DNA of 64,000 nt. It comes from Saccharopolyspora hirsuta. Lineage in GTDB: Bacteria; Actinomycetota; Actinomycetes; Mycobacteriales; Pseudonocardiaceae. Below the pieces are notes generated by a model, which had not been told where the DNA came from, made no database searches, and saw nothing but the letters and a program-made list of their open reading frames with translations. Of the stretch, positions 56,487-64,000 are shown piece after piece; within the stretch, counting starts at the first letter, position 1, and the number at the start of each line of letters is the position of its first letter. The position numbers and the translations under genes are program-made. The stretch is taken from NCBI RefSeq assembly GCF_008630535.1, contig NZ_VWPH01000010.1:124001-188000 (forward strand), read 5' to 3'.

Positions 56487-57325
56487 GTCACCGGCACCTT
56501 CTTCCCGAACCGGGACGCCAGGCCCTGCAGCGCGGCGACCGCCGCGGCGAGCTTGGGCGCCCCGGATCGCGCGATCAGCGCGCTCTGCAACGCGATCGTG
56601 CCGTGGATCCCGGCCGCGGTCGCGGCGCGGAACGCCTCTGCCGTCGGGGTCGCGAGCGCGGCTGCCTGCCGAGCGCCCACGTTGAGCGCGTAGCCGACGG
56701 CCGCGAAGGTCGCAGCCGGGTTGCGCCTGCGACCGGTCGTCACCGCCCCGGTCACCGCAGCGGTGAGACCGAGCGTTGCGGCGGCGGTCCCGCGCCCTGC
56801 ACCGCGCACCTCCCCGGCCGACCCGATCGTCACGCTGCAGGCGTGCGCGGCGACGAGTCCCGCCGTGCCCCGGGCGGCGTGCTTGTTCGGCCCGTTCGCG
56901 CCGAGCAGCACGTCGAGTCCGCGACAGGCCGCCATCCCCAGCGGCGCCAGCGGGGTCGACCGCAGCACCAGGTCGTAGGTCCAGATGCACCCGGCCAGCG
57001 TGGCCGCCGCGGGCAGGGCGGACCGGCCGCCGCCCGCCGCAGCCAGCGCCAGGCCCGCGGCGGTCAGCCCGGCTCCGGCGGCGAGCGCCCGGTTCGGTGC
57101 GATCTCCCCGGCCGGGATGGGGCGCTCCGGGCGTTCCACGGCGTCGAGGTCGCGGTCCGCCCAGTCGTTGAGCGCCATGCCCGCCCAGTAGAAGGCCGCG
57201 GAGGACAGCGGGAGCAGAATCGTGCGCGGTCGCCACGGGGCACCGGACGCGGCGGCCCCGGCGATGGCGTCGCCGAGCACCGTCAGCGCGGCCGGTGCGC
57301 GGACCAGCCGGAGCCAGCGGTTCAT
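56483..57325 (-). CDS. UbiA-type prenyltransferase (EboC / SCO3242 family)
   Basis: 280-residue membrane prenyltransferase with about eight hydrophobic helices. The first Asp-rich motif is NDWADRDLDAVERPERPIPA (N53, D54, D57, D61), and the second region is YDLVLRSTPLAPLGMAACRG with LDVLLGAN. It should transfer an isoprenoid chain to a polar acceptor at the membrane. It is the membrane anchor step of the ebo-like operon. ATG 57325 overlaps the inositol-phosphate-synthase-like gene by ATGA. Its actinobacterial relatives are named after S. coelicolor SCO3242, which from memory lies beside the CDA peptide genes. Confidence 0.88.
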   Translation of the reverse strand: MNRWLRLVRAPAALTVLGDAIAGAAASGAPWRPRTILLPLSSAAFYWAGMALNDWADRDLDAVERPERPIPAGEIAPNRALAAGAGLTAAGLALAAAGGGRSALPAAATLAGCIWTYDLVLRSTPLAPLGMAACRGLDVLLGANGPNKHAARGTAGLVAAHACSVTIGSAGEVRGAGRGTAAATLGLTAAVTGAVTTGRRRNPAATFAAVGYALNVGARQAAALATPTAEAFRAATAAGIHGTIALQSALIARSGAPKLAAAVAALQGLASRFGKKVPVT

Positions 57326-58488
57326 CGCCGTCCCCCGAGTTCCGCGGCCCAGTCGACGAGCATCCGGGCTTGTTCGGCGAGCCGGTGCTCCGCGCACCCG
57401 ATCGGGTTCTTGAAGAAGAACGCCAGTTCCGCCTGCGGTCCCGTGCGGCCGGCCGCCTGCGCTGCCGCGAGCAACCGCGCCAGGTCCAGCACCAGCGGCG
57501 CGGCCAGCGAGGAGTCGTAGCCGTGCCAGGTCAGTTGCAGAGTCATCTCCGCACCGAGGAAACCCCGGAACAGCACGTGGTCCCAGGCCACCTTGCGCTC
57601 GCCGAGCTCCGGGACGTTGTCGATGTGCAGCGGGCTGGACACCGCGTCGCCCAGCAGCTCGGCCAGACCGCGCTGCTTGGAGTCCAGCTTTCCCGCTGCC
57701 CGTTCGGGATCGCCGAGGTTCGCACCGTCGCCGCCCCCCAACAGGTTCGTGCCCGCCCAGGAGCGCACCTCCAGCGCGCGGCTGGTGAACACCGGAGCCA
57801 GCGCGGTGCGCAGCAGCGTCTGCCCGGTTTTGCCGTCAGCGCCCGCGTAGGGCACTGCGGAGTGCTCCGCCCACTGCGCCAGCGCGGGCAGCTGGATTCC
57901 CGGCGACGGCGTGAAGTCCGCGTACGCCGCGCCTGCGGTCAGCGCGGCGGCGGCGTTGACCGAGCTCGGCGGCAGCACCTCCCGCCCGGGCTGGTGCAAG
58001 GCGGCCCGCAGCGCGTCCAGGTCCTCATGCTCGGGCAGCAGCGGCACGGGTTTCTCCGTGCTGGCCACGTTGATCACCACGACGTGCGACAACCCGTTGC
58101 GCAGCTGGAAATCGCGCACGTCGGTGGCCAGCCGCTCGATCGCGGCGGCCTGGGTGCGGTCGTCGCGCACCGCGCTGTACCCGGGGCGGATCTCCGCCTC
58201 CACCGCGCGCAGCCCCGGCTCGACCGCGGTCAGCACGTGGGGCGGGAGCACTCCTTCGTCGGCCAACCGCGCGGCCCGCTTCGCCAGCGGGACGTCGACG
58301 ACGTCGTGCCCGCCGAGCTCGATCTCACCCCAGTCGGGCACCGGCGCTGTGGGAAACTCGGGGGTCTCGGTCACGCACCCCACCGGGCGCACCAAGCCGG
58401 CGCGCAGCGCGAGCAGCCCGCACACCGCCGTGGTCGCCACCGAACCTCGGGCCCCGGTCAACCACAGGCCCACCCGTACCGAAGGCAA
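57322..58488 (-). CDS. inositol-3-phosphate-synthase-like enzyme (first gene of the ebo-like operon)
   Basis: About 388 residues, NAD-dependent INO1 family. The NAD fold is GLWLTGARGSVATTAV near the N-terminus, with GADGKTGQTLLRTALAPVF and TNLLGGGDGANLGDPE as the INO1 signature regions and SSPLHIDNVPELGERKVAWD downstream. It should cyclise a sugar 6-phosphate or a related polyol phosphate. In cyanobacterial ebo clusters a 3-dehydroquinate-synthase-like EboD, also a sugar-phosphate cyclase, takes this position, so the two look like functional substitutes (inference). The start is uncertain: TTG 58488, GTG 58473 and ATG 58542 are all in frame; TTG 58488 stands next to AGAGGGGGG. Confidence 0.82.
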   Translation of the reverse strand: MPSVRVGLWLTGARGSVATTAVCGLLALRAGLVRPVGCVTETPEFPTAPVPDWGEIELGGHDVVDVPLAKRAARLADEGVLPPHVLTAVEPGLRAVEAEIRPGYSAVRDDRTQAAAIERLATDVRDFQLRNGLSHVVVINVASTEKPVPLLPEHEDLDALRAALHQPGREVLPPSSVNAAAALTAGAAYADFTPSPGIQLPALAQWAEHSAVPYAGADGKTGQTLLRTALAPVFTSRALEVRSWAGTNLLGGGDGANLGDPERAAGKLDSKQRGLAELLGDAVSSPLHIDNVPELGERKVAWDHVLFRGFLGAEMTLQLTWHGYDSSLAAPLVLDLARLLAAAQAAGRTGPQAELAFFFKNPIGCAEHRLAEQARMLVDWAAELGGRR

Positions 58489-58912
58489 ATGCCCCCCTCT
58501 CGCGTTCCCCGCCCCAGGAATACGCCTGCGCGCAGTGCGCATTTCCCCGCAACTCCGCCGCGACAATGGCGGCGCGACCCGGCGGGCACTTCCGCCAAAA
58601 CGAGAACGGGGCCGACACTAACCGCCGCCCCCGGACCGCGGCAATATCCGCCAGAAAAACTCGCCAGTAAATTGCGGCACCGACTGGAGACGAGAGACGA
58701 ATGGACCACGCACTACTCCACTAGCACCACACCAAGTGGCGCTCATGCTGGCTCTTACCAGCAGATTTCATCTTACCTTAAAATGGTTGCACCACCGGAT
58801 GGATGATGATGATACTCTCCCCTGCAGCTGATCATCGGATTGCGATCGGAACCGCTCTACCTATACGAACAGCATGATCCACCGACAATCGAATGACAGG
58901 CTGGGGGGGCCA
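58489..58912. other. 424-bp AT-richer divergent gap
   Basis: Region between the ebo-like operon and the regulator gene. About 58640-58900 is clearly less G+C-rich than anything else in the window (runs such as TTACCTTAAAATGG and GATGATGATGATAC), which marks promoter DNA and possibly the edge of imported DNA. No convincing gene: very short frames (a 7-codon one at 58701-58724, another at 58783) have no good ribosome-binding site. It must hold the promoters of both divergent units. Confidence 0.5.
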
Positions 58913-59845
58913 GTGCTACGGATTCAGTTCTCGGACCGGGACTTAACGCGAATCCGGATGTTGGTGCCAACTTCTCCGGTTCCGGAAACACTCCTGGCCG
59001 CCCGGTTGCTCTGGCGCCGCCGGGGCGGTGCCCGGTTCAACCCGTGGCGCCACTACGTACGCGGGCAACTGGGCCCGCGCGCCCACTCGCTGACCAGCGC
59101 GGTCCAGTCCGTGCGGATCACCGCCGAACTGTTCACCAGCTCCTCGCAGGGCCTGGACGAGGAGCTGCTGGGCCGCGTGTGCGGCCCGGAAGAGATCGCC
59201 GCCGTCCAGCAGTTCGGCCGCGTGGCGACCATCCCGCCCTGGCGGCGCATCCGCACCTTCCTGGAGGCCGAGCGCTCCTCCCGCTGCCAGGACCTGCTCG
59301 CCGGTGGCCTCGAGGGCATGCTGAGCTCGCTGCACCAGAGCATGGCCTGGAACCCGCCGAACCTGGAGATCGCCGGCCACCCGGGCGGGCGGATCATCCT
59401 GGACTCGTCCGGACTGCTCATCGTCCCGTCGCTGTTCCTCGTCGACCAGCCCACGTTGTTCTTCGGCCACCGCGCGACGCCGTCCTTCGACCGCGTCGGC
59501 CCGGACACGCCACCGGTGCTGACCTACCCGGTGCCGATCAACTCGGCGTCCGCCAAGCTGCTGTGGAGCATCTCCAACCACAGCAAGAAGAACCTGGGGG
59601 CCCTGGTCGGCGCCACCCGCGCGGAGGCGTTGCACTCGCTGGTCGACTCCTCCAGCACCGGCGAGCTGGGACAGCGCCTGGGGATCTCGGCTGCGGCCGC
59701 CAGCCAGCACACCACGGTCTTGCGCAACGCCGGGCTGATCACCACCCGCCGCGGCCGCAACACCGTCTCGCACTCGCTCACCCGGCTCGGGCTGGCACTG
59801 CTCAACGGGGACACCTTCGACGAAACCCCGCCCCAGGCCAGCTAG
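58913..59845 (+). CDS. ArsR-type winged-helix regulator with DUF5937-like N-domain
   Basis: 310-residue regulator. The N-terminus LRIQFSDRDLTRIRMLVPTS and FNPWRHYVRGQLGPRAHSL match actinobacterial DUF5937 proteins. The C-terminal 80 residues are an ArsR/MarR-like winged helix: STGELGQRLGISAAAASQHT as recognition helix and AGLITTRRGRNTVSHSLTRL as wing. GTG 58913 is chosen because the conserved family N-terminus begins there and a G-run lies just upstream; ATG 58874 would add an unconserved tail. It is followed 36 bp later by the DrrAB-type exporter, so it probably controls exporter and perhaps NRPS expression. Confidence 0.83.
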   Translation: MLRIQFSDRDLTRIRMLVPTSPVPETLLAARLLWRRRGGARFNPWRHYVRGQLGPRAHSLTSAVQSVRITAELFTSSSQGLDEELLGRVCGPEEIAAVQQFGRVATIPPWRRIRTFLEAERSSRCQDLLAGGLEGMLSSLHQSMAWNPPNLEIAGHPGGRIILDSSGLLIVPSLFLVDQPTLFFGHRATPSFDRVGPDTPPVLTYPVPINSASAKLLWSISNHSKKNLGALVGATRAEALHSLVDSSSTGELGQRLGISAAAASQHTTVLRNAGLITTRRGRNTVSHSLTRLGLALLNGDTFDETPPQAS

Positions 59846-59881
59846 TCCCGACCTCCGCCCACGCCAACCCCAGGGGATCCC

Positions 59882-60838
59882 TTGCCGCAGCACATGATCG
59901 AAGCGGAGCACGTCAGCAAGCGCTACGGGGCGGTCACCGCGCTCGACGACGTCAGCCTCCAGGTCCCGGCCGGTTCGGTGCTCGGCCTGCTCGGTCACAA
60001 CGGGGCCGGCAAGAGCACCCTGGTGCACATCCTCAGCACGCTGCTGCCCGCCTCGGGCGGGACCGCGCGGATCGCCGGGTACGACGTGGTCCGGCAGGGC
60101 CACCAGGTGCGCCAGCGCATCGGCCTGGCCGGGCAGTTCGCCTCCGTCGACGAGCAACTATCCGGTTGGGACAACCTGGTGCTGGTCGCCCGGCTGCTCG
60201 GCGCGCGCAAGAGCGATGCCCGCCGCCGCGCCGACGAACTCCTGGAGCTGTTCCAGCTCACCGCAGCGGCGCACCGCCCGGCGCACGGCTATTCGGGCGG
60301 GATGCGGCGCCGACTCGACCTGTGCGCGTGCCTGGTCGGGCATCCCGACGTGCTCTTCCTGGACGAGCCGACCACCGGGTTGGACCCGGCCAGCCGGGTG
60401 GGGCTGTGGCAGATGGTGGAGACACTCGTCCGCGAGGGCACCACGGTGCTGCTGACCACCCAGTACCTCCAGGAAGCGGACCGGCTCGCCGACTCCCTGG
60501 TGGTGCTCTCCGACGGCCGGGTCGCCGCGGCCGGAACCCCGGCGCAGCTCAAATCGGAGGTCGGGCAGCGCACCGCCACCGCGGTGCTGGCCGATCCGGC
60601 CGACGAGCACCGCGCTGTGCGGGCCCTGCGCGACGCCGGGCTCACCCCGACCTACGACCCGCAGCAGCACCGGATCAGCGCCGCGGTGGTCGCATCGCGG
60701 GAACTGGCCGCGGTGGTGCGGATCCTGGACGAGGCGCAGGTCGAGGTGGCCGAGCTCGGGCTCGGCGAACCCACCCTCGACGACGTCTACCTCGCCACCG
60801 CCGTGCAGCCGCCGAACGTCGAGGAGCGCACCCGATGA
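59882..60838 (+). CDS. DrrA-type daunorubicin-resistance ABC ATPase
   Basis: 318-residue ATPase. Walker A GHNGAGKST, Q-loop GQFASVDEQLSGWDNLV, signature YSGGMRRRLDLCACLVG, Walker B VLFLDEPTTGLDP, and the DrrA-specific TTQYLQEADRLAD and LGLGEPTLDDVYLATA C-terminal (the GREEN/LDEVFL-type tail) are visible. TTG 59882 is preceded by AGGGGA; ATG 59894, which starts the conserved part, is an alternative. It couples by ATGA to the permease. Such pairs export the product of the neighbouring biosynthetic cluster and give self-resistance. Confidence 0.9.
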   Translation: MPQHMIEAEHVSKRYGAVTALDDVSLQVPAGSVLGLLGHNGAGKSTLVHILSTLLPASGGTARIAGYDVVRQGHQVRQRIGLAGQFASVDEQLSGWDNLVLVARLLGARKSDARRRADELLELFQLTAAAHRPAHGYSGGMRRRLDLCACLVGHPDVLFLDEPTTGLDPASRVGLWQMVETLVREGTTVLLTTQYLQEADRLADSLVVLSDGRVAAAGTPAQLKSEVGQRTATAVLADPADEHRAVRALRDAGLTPTYDPQQHRISAAVVASRELAAVVRILDEAQVEVAELGLGEPTLDDVYLATAVQPPNVEERTR

Positions 60839-61638
60839 CCGCCGAGCCGGACCTGCCGCACCGCCGCTGGCGCGGCGCCGCCTTCCCCGCCCAGGTCTTC
60901 CTGCTGGCGCAGCGATCGCTGCGCGCACTGCTGACCGACCCCCGGATCCTGGTGTTCAGCATGCTGCAGCCGCTGATCATGCTGGTGCTGTTCGGCCAGG
61001 TCTTCGGGCAGGTCATGGCCGCCCCGGCCGGGGGCAACTACATCAACTACCTGATGCCGGCGATCCTGATCACCACCAGCCTCGGCGCCGGGATCCAGTC
61101 CGGCATCGGCCTCATCGCCGACATCCGCAACGGCGTGGTGGCCCGGCTGCGCGCGCTGCCGGTCAACCCGAGCTCCGTCCTGTTCGGACGCAGCGTGGCC
61201 GACCTGGCTCGCAGCGCCTTCCAGCTGGTCGTGCTGCTCGTGGTGGCCTGGCTGCTGTTCGGCTTCGCCCCGGCGGGCGGCATCGTCGGCGTGCTCGGTT
61301 CGCTGCTGCTGGCGCTGCTGGTCAGCTGGGCGCTGACCTGGGTCTTCCTCGCGCTGGCCAGCTGGGTCCGCAAGGAGGAGATCATGCAGAACATCGGGTT
61401 CCTGGCGATGTTCCCGCTGATCTTCGTCTCCAGCGCGTTCGTCCCGCTGGACATGCTCCCGGACTGGCTGCGCCCGCTGGCCGTGGTCAACCCGCTGACC
61501 TACGCGGTCAACGCCTCGCGCCGGCTCGCGCTGGGGCAGCCGCTGGGGCTCGAGGTGGTGCTCGCGCTGGCCACCAGCGGTGCCCTGTGCGCGGTGTGCA
61601 TCGGGCTGGCGGTGCGCGGCTACCGCAGGCCGCTGTGA
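60835..61638 (+). CDS. DrrB-type ABC-2 permease
   Basis: 267-residue membrane protein with six helices. Typical DrrB features are LAQRSLRALLTDPRILVFSM at the N-terminus, QPLIMLVLFGQVFGQVM, the ADIRNGVVARLRALPVNPSS loop, and FVSSAFVPLDMLPDWLRPLA with VNPLTYAVNASRRLALG near the end. It is the partner of the DrrA-type ATPase. Its stop is 7 bp from the stop of the convergent NRPS gene; no terminator hairpin fits in the gap. Confidence 0.9.
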   Translation: MTAEPDLPHRRWRGAAFPAQVFLLAQRSLRALLTDPRILVFSMLQPLIMLVLFGQVFGQVMAAPAGGNYINYLMPAILITTSLGAGIQSGIGLIADIRNGVVARLRALPVNPSSVLFGRSVADLARSAFQLVVLLVVAWLLFGFAPAGGIVGVLGSLLLALLVSWALTWVFLALASWVRKEEIMQNIGFLAMFPLIFVSSAFVPLDMLPDWLRPLAVVNPLTYAVNASRRLALGQPLGLEVVLALATSGALCAVCIGLAVRGYRRPL

Positions 61639-61645
61639 CCGCAGG

Positions 61646-64000
61646 TCAGGCCTCGGCCGCGTCGCCGATCGCCTCGGCCAGCTCCCGCACGGTGGGCCGC
61701 AGGTAGAAGTCCCGCAGCGGCAGCCGGGGCAGTCCCCGCTCGTCCATCGCGGTCGCGATCCGCACCGCCAGCAGCGAGTTCCCGCCGAGCTCGAAGAAGT
61801 CGTCGTCGACCGACACCGGTGCGTCGAAGACCTCCCGCCACACCGCCAGCATTCCCTCGGCGAGCTCGCCCACCGGCTGCCCGGTGCGCTCCCGCCCGGC
61901 GGCCGCCGTCCCGGGGCGCGGCAGCCGGTCGAGGTCCAGCTTCCCGTTCGCGGTCAGCGGCAGCTCCGGCACAGCGGTGACCGTGGCGGGCACCATGTAG
62001 TCCGGCAGCATCCGCGCGGCGCGGCGGCGGATCCCGGAGGTCTCCCCCGCCCCGGTCACCACGACGTAGGCGTCCAACCGGTCGGCGGCCGCGTCCCCGG
62101 AACTCGACCGCCCCACCACCACTGCGGCCGCGGTGACCGCGGGATCTTCCAGCAGCACCGCGCGGATCTCGTCCAGCTCGATGCGGTAACCGCGCACCTT
62201 GACCTGGTGGTCGAGCCGACCGAGGTGCTCCAGCGAGCCGTCCAGCCGGAGCCGCCCCTTGTCGCCGCTGCGGTAGGACCGCCCGCCGGTGTGCGCGTCG
62301 GCGACGAAGCGGGTCGCGGTCAGATCGGGACGGCCGTGGTAGCCCAGCGCCACCCCCGCCCCGCCGACGTGGATCTCCCCGGCCACCCCCGGTGGCACCG
62401 GCCGACCTGCGGCGTCCAGGACCTGCACCTGCCACCCCGGCAGCGCGGGGCCCACCGAGCGGGACCCGGCCAGTGCGAGTTCGCGGTCCACGGTCTGCCA
62501 GGTCACGTGAACCGTGGTCTCGGTGATCCCGTACATGTTCACCGCGCGGCAGCGGGATTCCGGGTACCGGTCGAACCACGGCAGCAGCATCCGGGCGTCG
62601 AGCGGTTCGCCGCCGAAAACGACCAGCCGGACCGCCAGCTCCCCCGGTGCGGCCCGGTCCGCGGCCAGCAGCTGGGCGAACGCCGAAGGCGTCTGGCTGA
62701 GCACGGTGACCCGCTCGGTGCCGAGCAGGTCGCGGAACTGCTCGGGGGTCCGCGACACCCAGTGCGGCACGACGACCAGGTGCCCGCCGGTGAGCAGGCA
62801 GCCCCAGATCTCCCAGACGGAGAAGTCGAAGGCCGCCGAGTGGAACTGGCTCCACACGTCGGCCGGGCCGAGCGCGAACTCCTCGCGGACCGCGCCGATC
62901 AGGCTCACCACCGAGCGGTGCGGCACCACCACGCCCTTGGGGCGGCCGGTGGACCCGGACGTGTAGATGACGTACGCGGGTGAGCCGGGCGGGACCGGAT
63001 CGGCGGCCAGGTCCGAGGCAGTACCGGCCGCCCGCACCTGTTCGGGCGTGCGCAGGACCGGCCCCTCCCGCACCGGGAAGTCGGCGGCCGCCGTGACCAC
63101 CACGTCCAGCTCCGCATCCGCTGCGGTGTAGCTCAGCCGGTCCGGCGGGTGCGCGGGGTCCATCGGGACGTAGGCGCCGCGCGCCTTGAGCACGCCGAGC
63201 AGGGTCACCACCAGTTCCGCGGACCGCTCCAGGCACACCCCGACGCGCTGTCCACTGCGGACTCCGAGCGCGCGCAGCCCGCGTGCGATGCGGTCGGATT
63301 CCGCGTCCAGCTCGGCGTAGGTCAGCCGGGTGCTGCCGTCCGAAACGGCCACCGCGTCGGGCTGTCGTGCGGCGATCTCCGCGAACGCCCCGGTCATGCT
63401 GCGGTTGTCGGCCGGGGCGGCGCCCTGGTCCGGTCGGCCGAGCGCGAGCAGCTGTGCGATCTCGGCGTCGTCGAGCAGCTCCACCGCACCGACCGGTGTC
63501 GACGGTGCCGCGACGACCTGCTGGTGCACCCGGTCGAGGTGTCGCGCGAACCGCTCGACCACCGCCGCCGCCGCGCTCGCCGTCCGGTAGTCGCAGCGCA
63601 CGCACGGCGCCCCCGAGGCGTCTCGGGCGATCGAGACCGTGACCGGGAACGGCGGCGCAAGGCACGGGCGGGCCATCGCGGGGGCGAACGAGCCGTCCGC
63701 CACGTCGTCGAGCAGGATGCCCGCGCCCGTGGTGATCGCACCGGCCCCGGTCGGCTGGGACGTCCACTTGCGACACCCGTCCACCACGTCCTGCAGGCTG
63801 CCCGCACCGAGCAGATCGGCGGCCGGGAGCGGCACGATCTGGCCGGAACCCGGTGGCAGCACCGGGAACACCGGTGGTTCCGGTTCGCAGCGCGCCAGCA
63901 CCACGGCGAACGCGGCGAGCCAGGTCCCCGCGTCACCGACAGCACCGGAGATCGGGTGCTCGCAGCTCGCCACCGGCGCACCGGCGCGTTCGTCCGGCAA
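61646..64000 (-). CDS. NRPS, partial: truncated C, adenylation (Thr predicted), PCP
   Basis: Last 784 residues of a nonribosomal peptide synthetase; the 5' part lies beyond the right edge. Visible residues 1-~180 look like a shortened condensation C-lobe (TWLAAFAVVLARC, later VRCDYRTASAAAAVVERFAR). An adenylation domain runs from ~200 to 690: YVIYTSGSTGRPKG at 343-356, NMYGITETTVH at 488-498, YRSGDKGRL at 576-584, GRLDHQVKVRGYRIELDEI at 594-612, and LTANGKLDL at 682-690. The ten pocket residues read DFWSVGMVHK (D392, F393, W396, S435, V461, G463, M489, V497, H498, K687), two conservative changes from the threonine code. A PCP follows with LGGNSLLAV (Ser742). There is no TE: the chain must pass to another protein. 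Confidence 0.93.
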   Translation of the reverse strand: MPDERAGAPVASCEHPISGAVGDAGTWLAAFAVVLARCEPEPPVFPVLPPGSGQIVPLPAADLLGAGSLQDVVDGCRKWTSQPTGAGAITTGAGILLDDVADGSFAPAMARPCLAPPFPVTVSIARDASGAPCVRCDYRTASAAAAVVERFARHLDRVHQQVVAAPSTPVGAVELLDDAEIAQLLALGRPDQGAAPADNRSMTGAFAEIAARQPDAVAVSDGSTRLTYAELDAESDRIARGLRALGVRSGQRVGVCLERSAELVVTLLGVLKARGAYVPMDPAHPPDRLSYTAADAELDVVVTAAADFPVREGPVLRTPEQVRAAGTASDLAADPVPPGSPAYVIYTSGSTGRPKGVVVPHRSVVSLIGAVREEFALGPADVWSQFHSAAFDFSVWEIWGCLLTGGHLVVVPHWVSRTPEQFRDLLGTERVTVLSQTPSAFAQLLAADRAAPGELAVRLVVFGGEPLDARMLLPWFDRYPESRCRAVNMYGITETTVHVTWQTVDRELALAGSRSVGPALPGWQVQVLDAAGRPVPPGVAGEIHVGGAGVALGYHGRPDLTATRFVADAHTGGRSYRSGDKGRLRLDGSLEHLGRLDHQVKVRGYRIELDEIRAVLLEDPAVTAAAVVVGRSSSGDAAADRLDAYVVVTGAGETSGIRRRAARMLPDYMVPATVTAVPELPLTANGKLDLDRLPRPGTAAAGRERTGQPVGELAEGMLAVWREVFDAPVSVDDDFFELGGNSLLAVRIATAMDERGLPRLPLRDFYLRPTVRELAEAIGDAAEA

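Noticed and set aside
58701-58724. Seven-codon frame (MDHALLH) as a leader peptide before the regulator
   Set aside because: No convincing Shine-Dalgarno sequence, no attenuator-like stems behind it and almost 190 bp from the gene.

Overview
The window is high-G+C DNA (roughly 70%) with many GTG and TTG starts and heavy use of ATGA/GTGA stop-start overlaps. It carries Tat-exported enzymes, an acoXABC set, a GT1 glycosyltransferase, an ebo-like cluster, a DrrAB-type exporter and an NRPS gene. This points to a secondary-metabolite-producing actinomycete, most likely Pseudonocardiaceae (Saccharopolyspora-like); the genus is inference. No tRNA, rRNA, IS element, prophage or CRISPR array was seen.

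Left part (1-17.4 kb) is mostly accessory catabolism: a secreted PhoD phosphatase; a TetR-flavin monooxygenase-FAD oxidoreductase block with three matching operator palindromes; an ACS-type MFS / CaiB CoA-transferase / acyl-CoA dehydrogenase operon followed by a LysR gene; a VOC protein; an Ohr peroxidase; the acetoin dehydrogenase operon acoXABC with a CRP/GlxR-like site in front; and a secreted phytase-like esterase.

Middle part: 17.4-24.5 kb is a tightly coupled five-gene minus-strand operon, SWIM protein, unknown 459-residue protein, vWA protein, MoxR AAA+ ATPase and DUF5682 protein. It corresponds to the poorly understood E. coli yehLMPQ set plus one extra subunit. Then follow a hypothetical gene and a frameshifted membrane gene, a divergent MarR/glycosyltransferase pair, a metallophosphoesterase, and a duplicated His-rich protein convergent with an SBP5-type ABC operon whose two permeases are fused in one chain. 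After a 487-bp gap comes a DHA2 exporter.

From 35.4 to 42 kb a seven-gene operon joins 5-oxoprolinase PxpABC with an MHS transporter, an SDR, an aminotransferase and an RraA-type aldolase. This reads as a route for uptake, ring opening, transamination and cleavage of a pyroglutamate-like compound. It is divergent from a LysR gene across a palindrome-rich gap. From 43.3 to 47.6 kb lies an idonate/gluconate-type operon ending in 6-phosphogluconate dehydrogenase behind a strong hairpin. A Tat-exported class V aminotransferase, a response regulator without an adjacent kinase, and a divergent ABC pair follow.

Right part (51.6-64 kb): a six-gene minus-strand ebo-like operon (inositol-phosphate-synthase-like, UbiA prenyltransferase, TIM-barrel/EboA fusion, TatD-like hydrolase, TIM-barrel EboE-like, nucleotide-pyrophosphatase EboF-like). 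It is divergent across an AT-rich gap from an ArsR-type regulator and a DrrAB exporter. The exporter is convergent with the 3' end of an NRPS gene (truncated C, A, PCP) that runs off the right edge. The adenylation pocket DFWSVGMVHK predicts threonine. The adjacency suggests that a nonribosomal peptide pathway starts here and may use the ebo-like enzymes.
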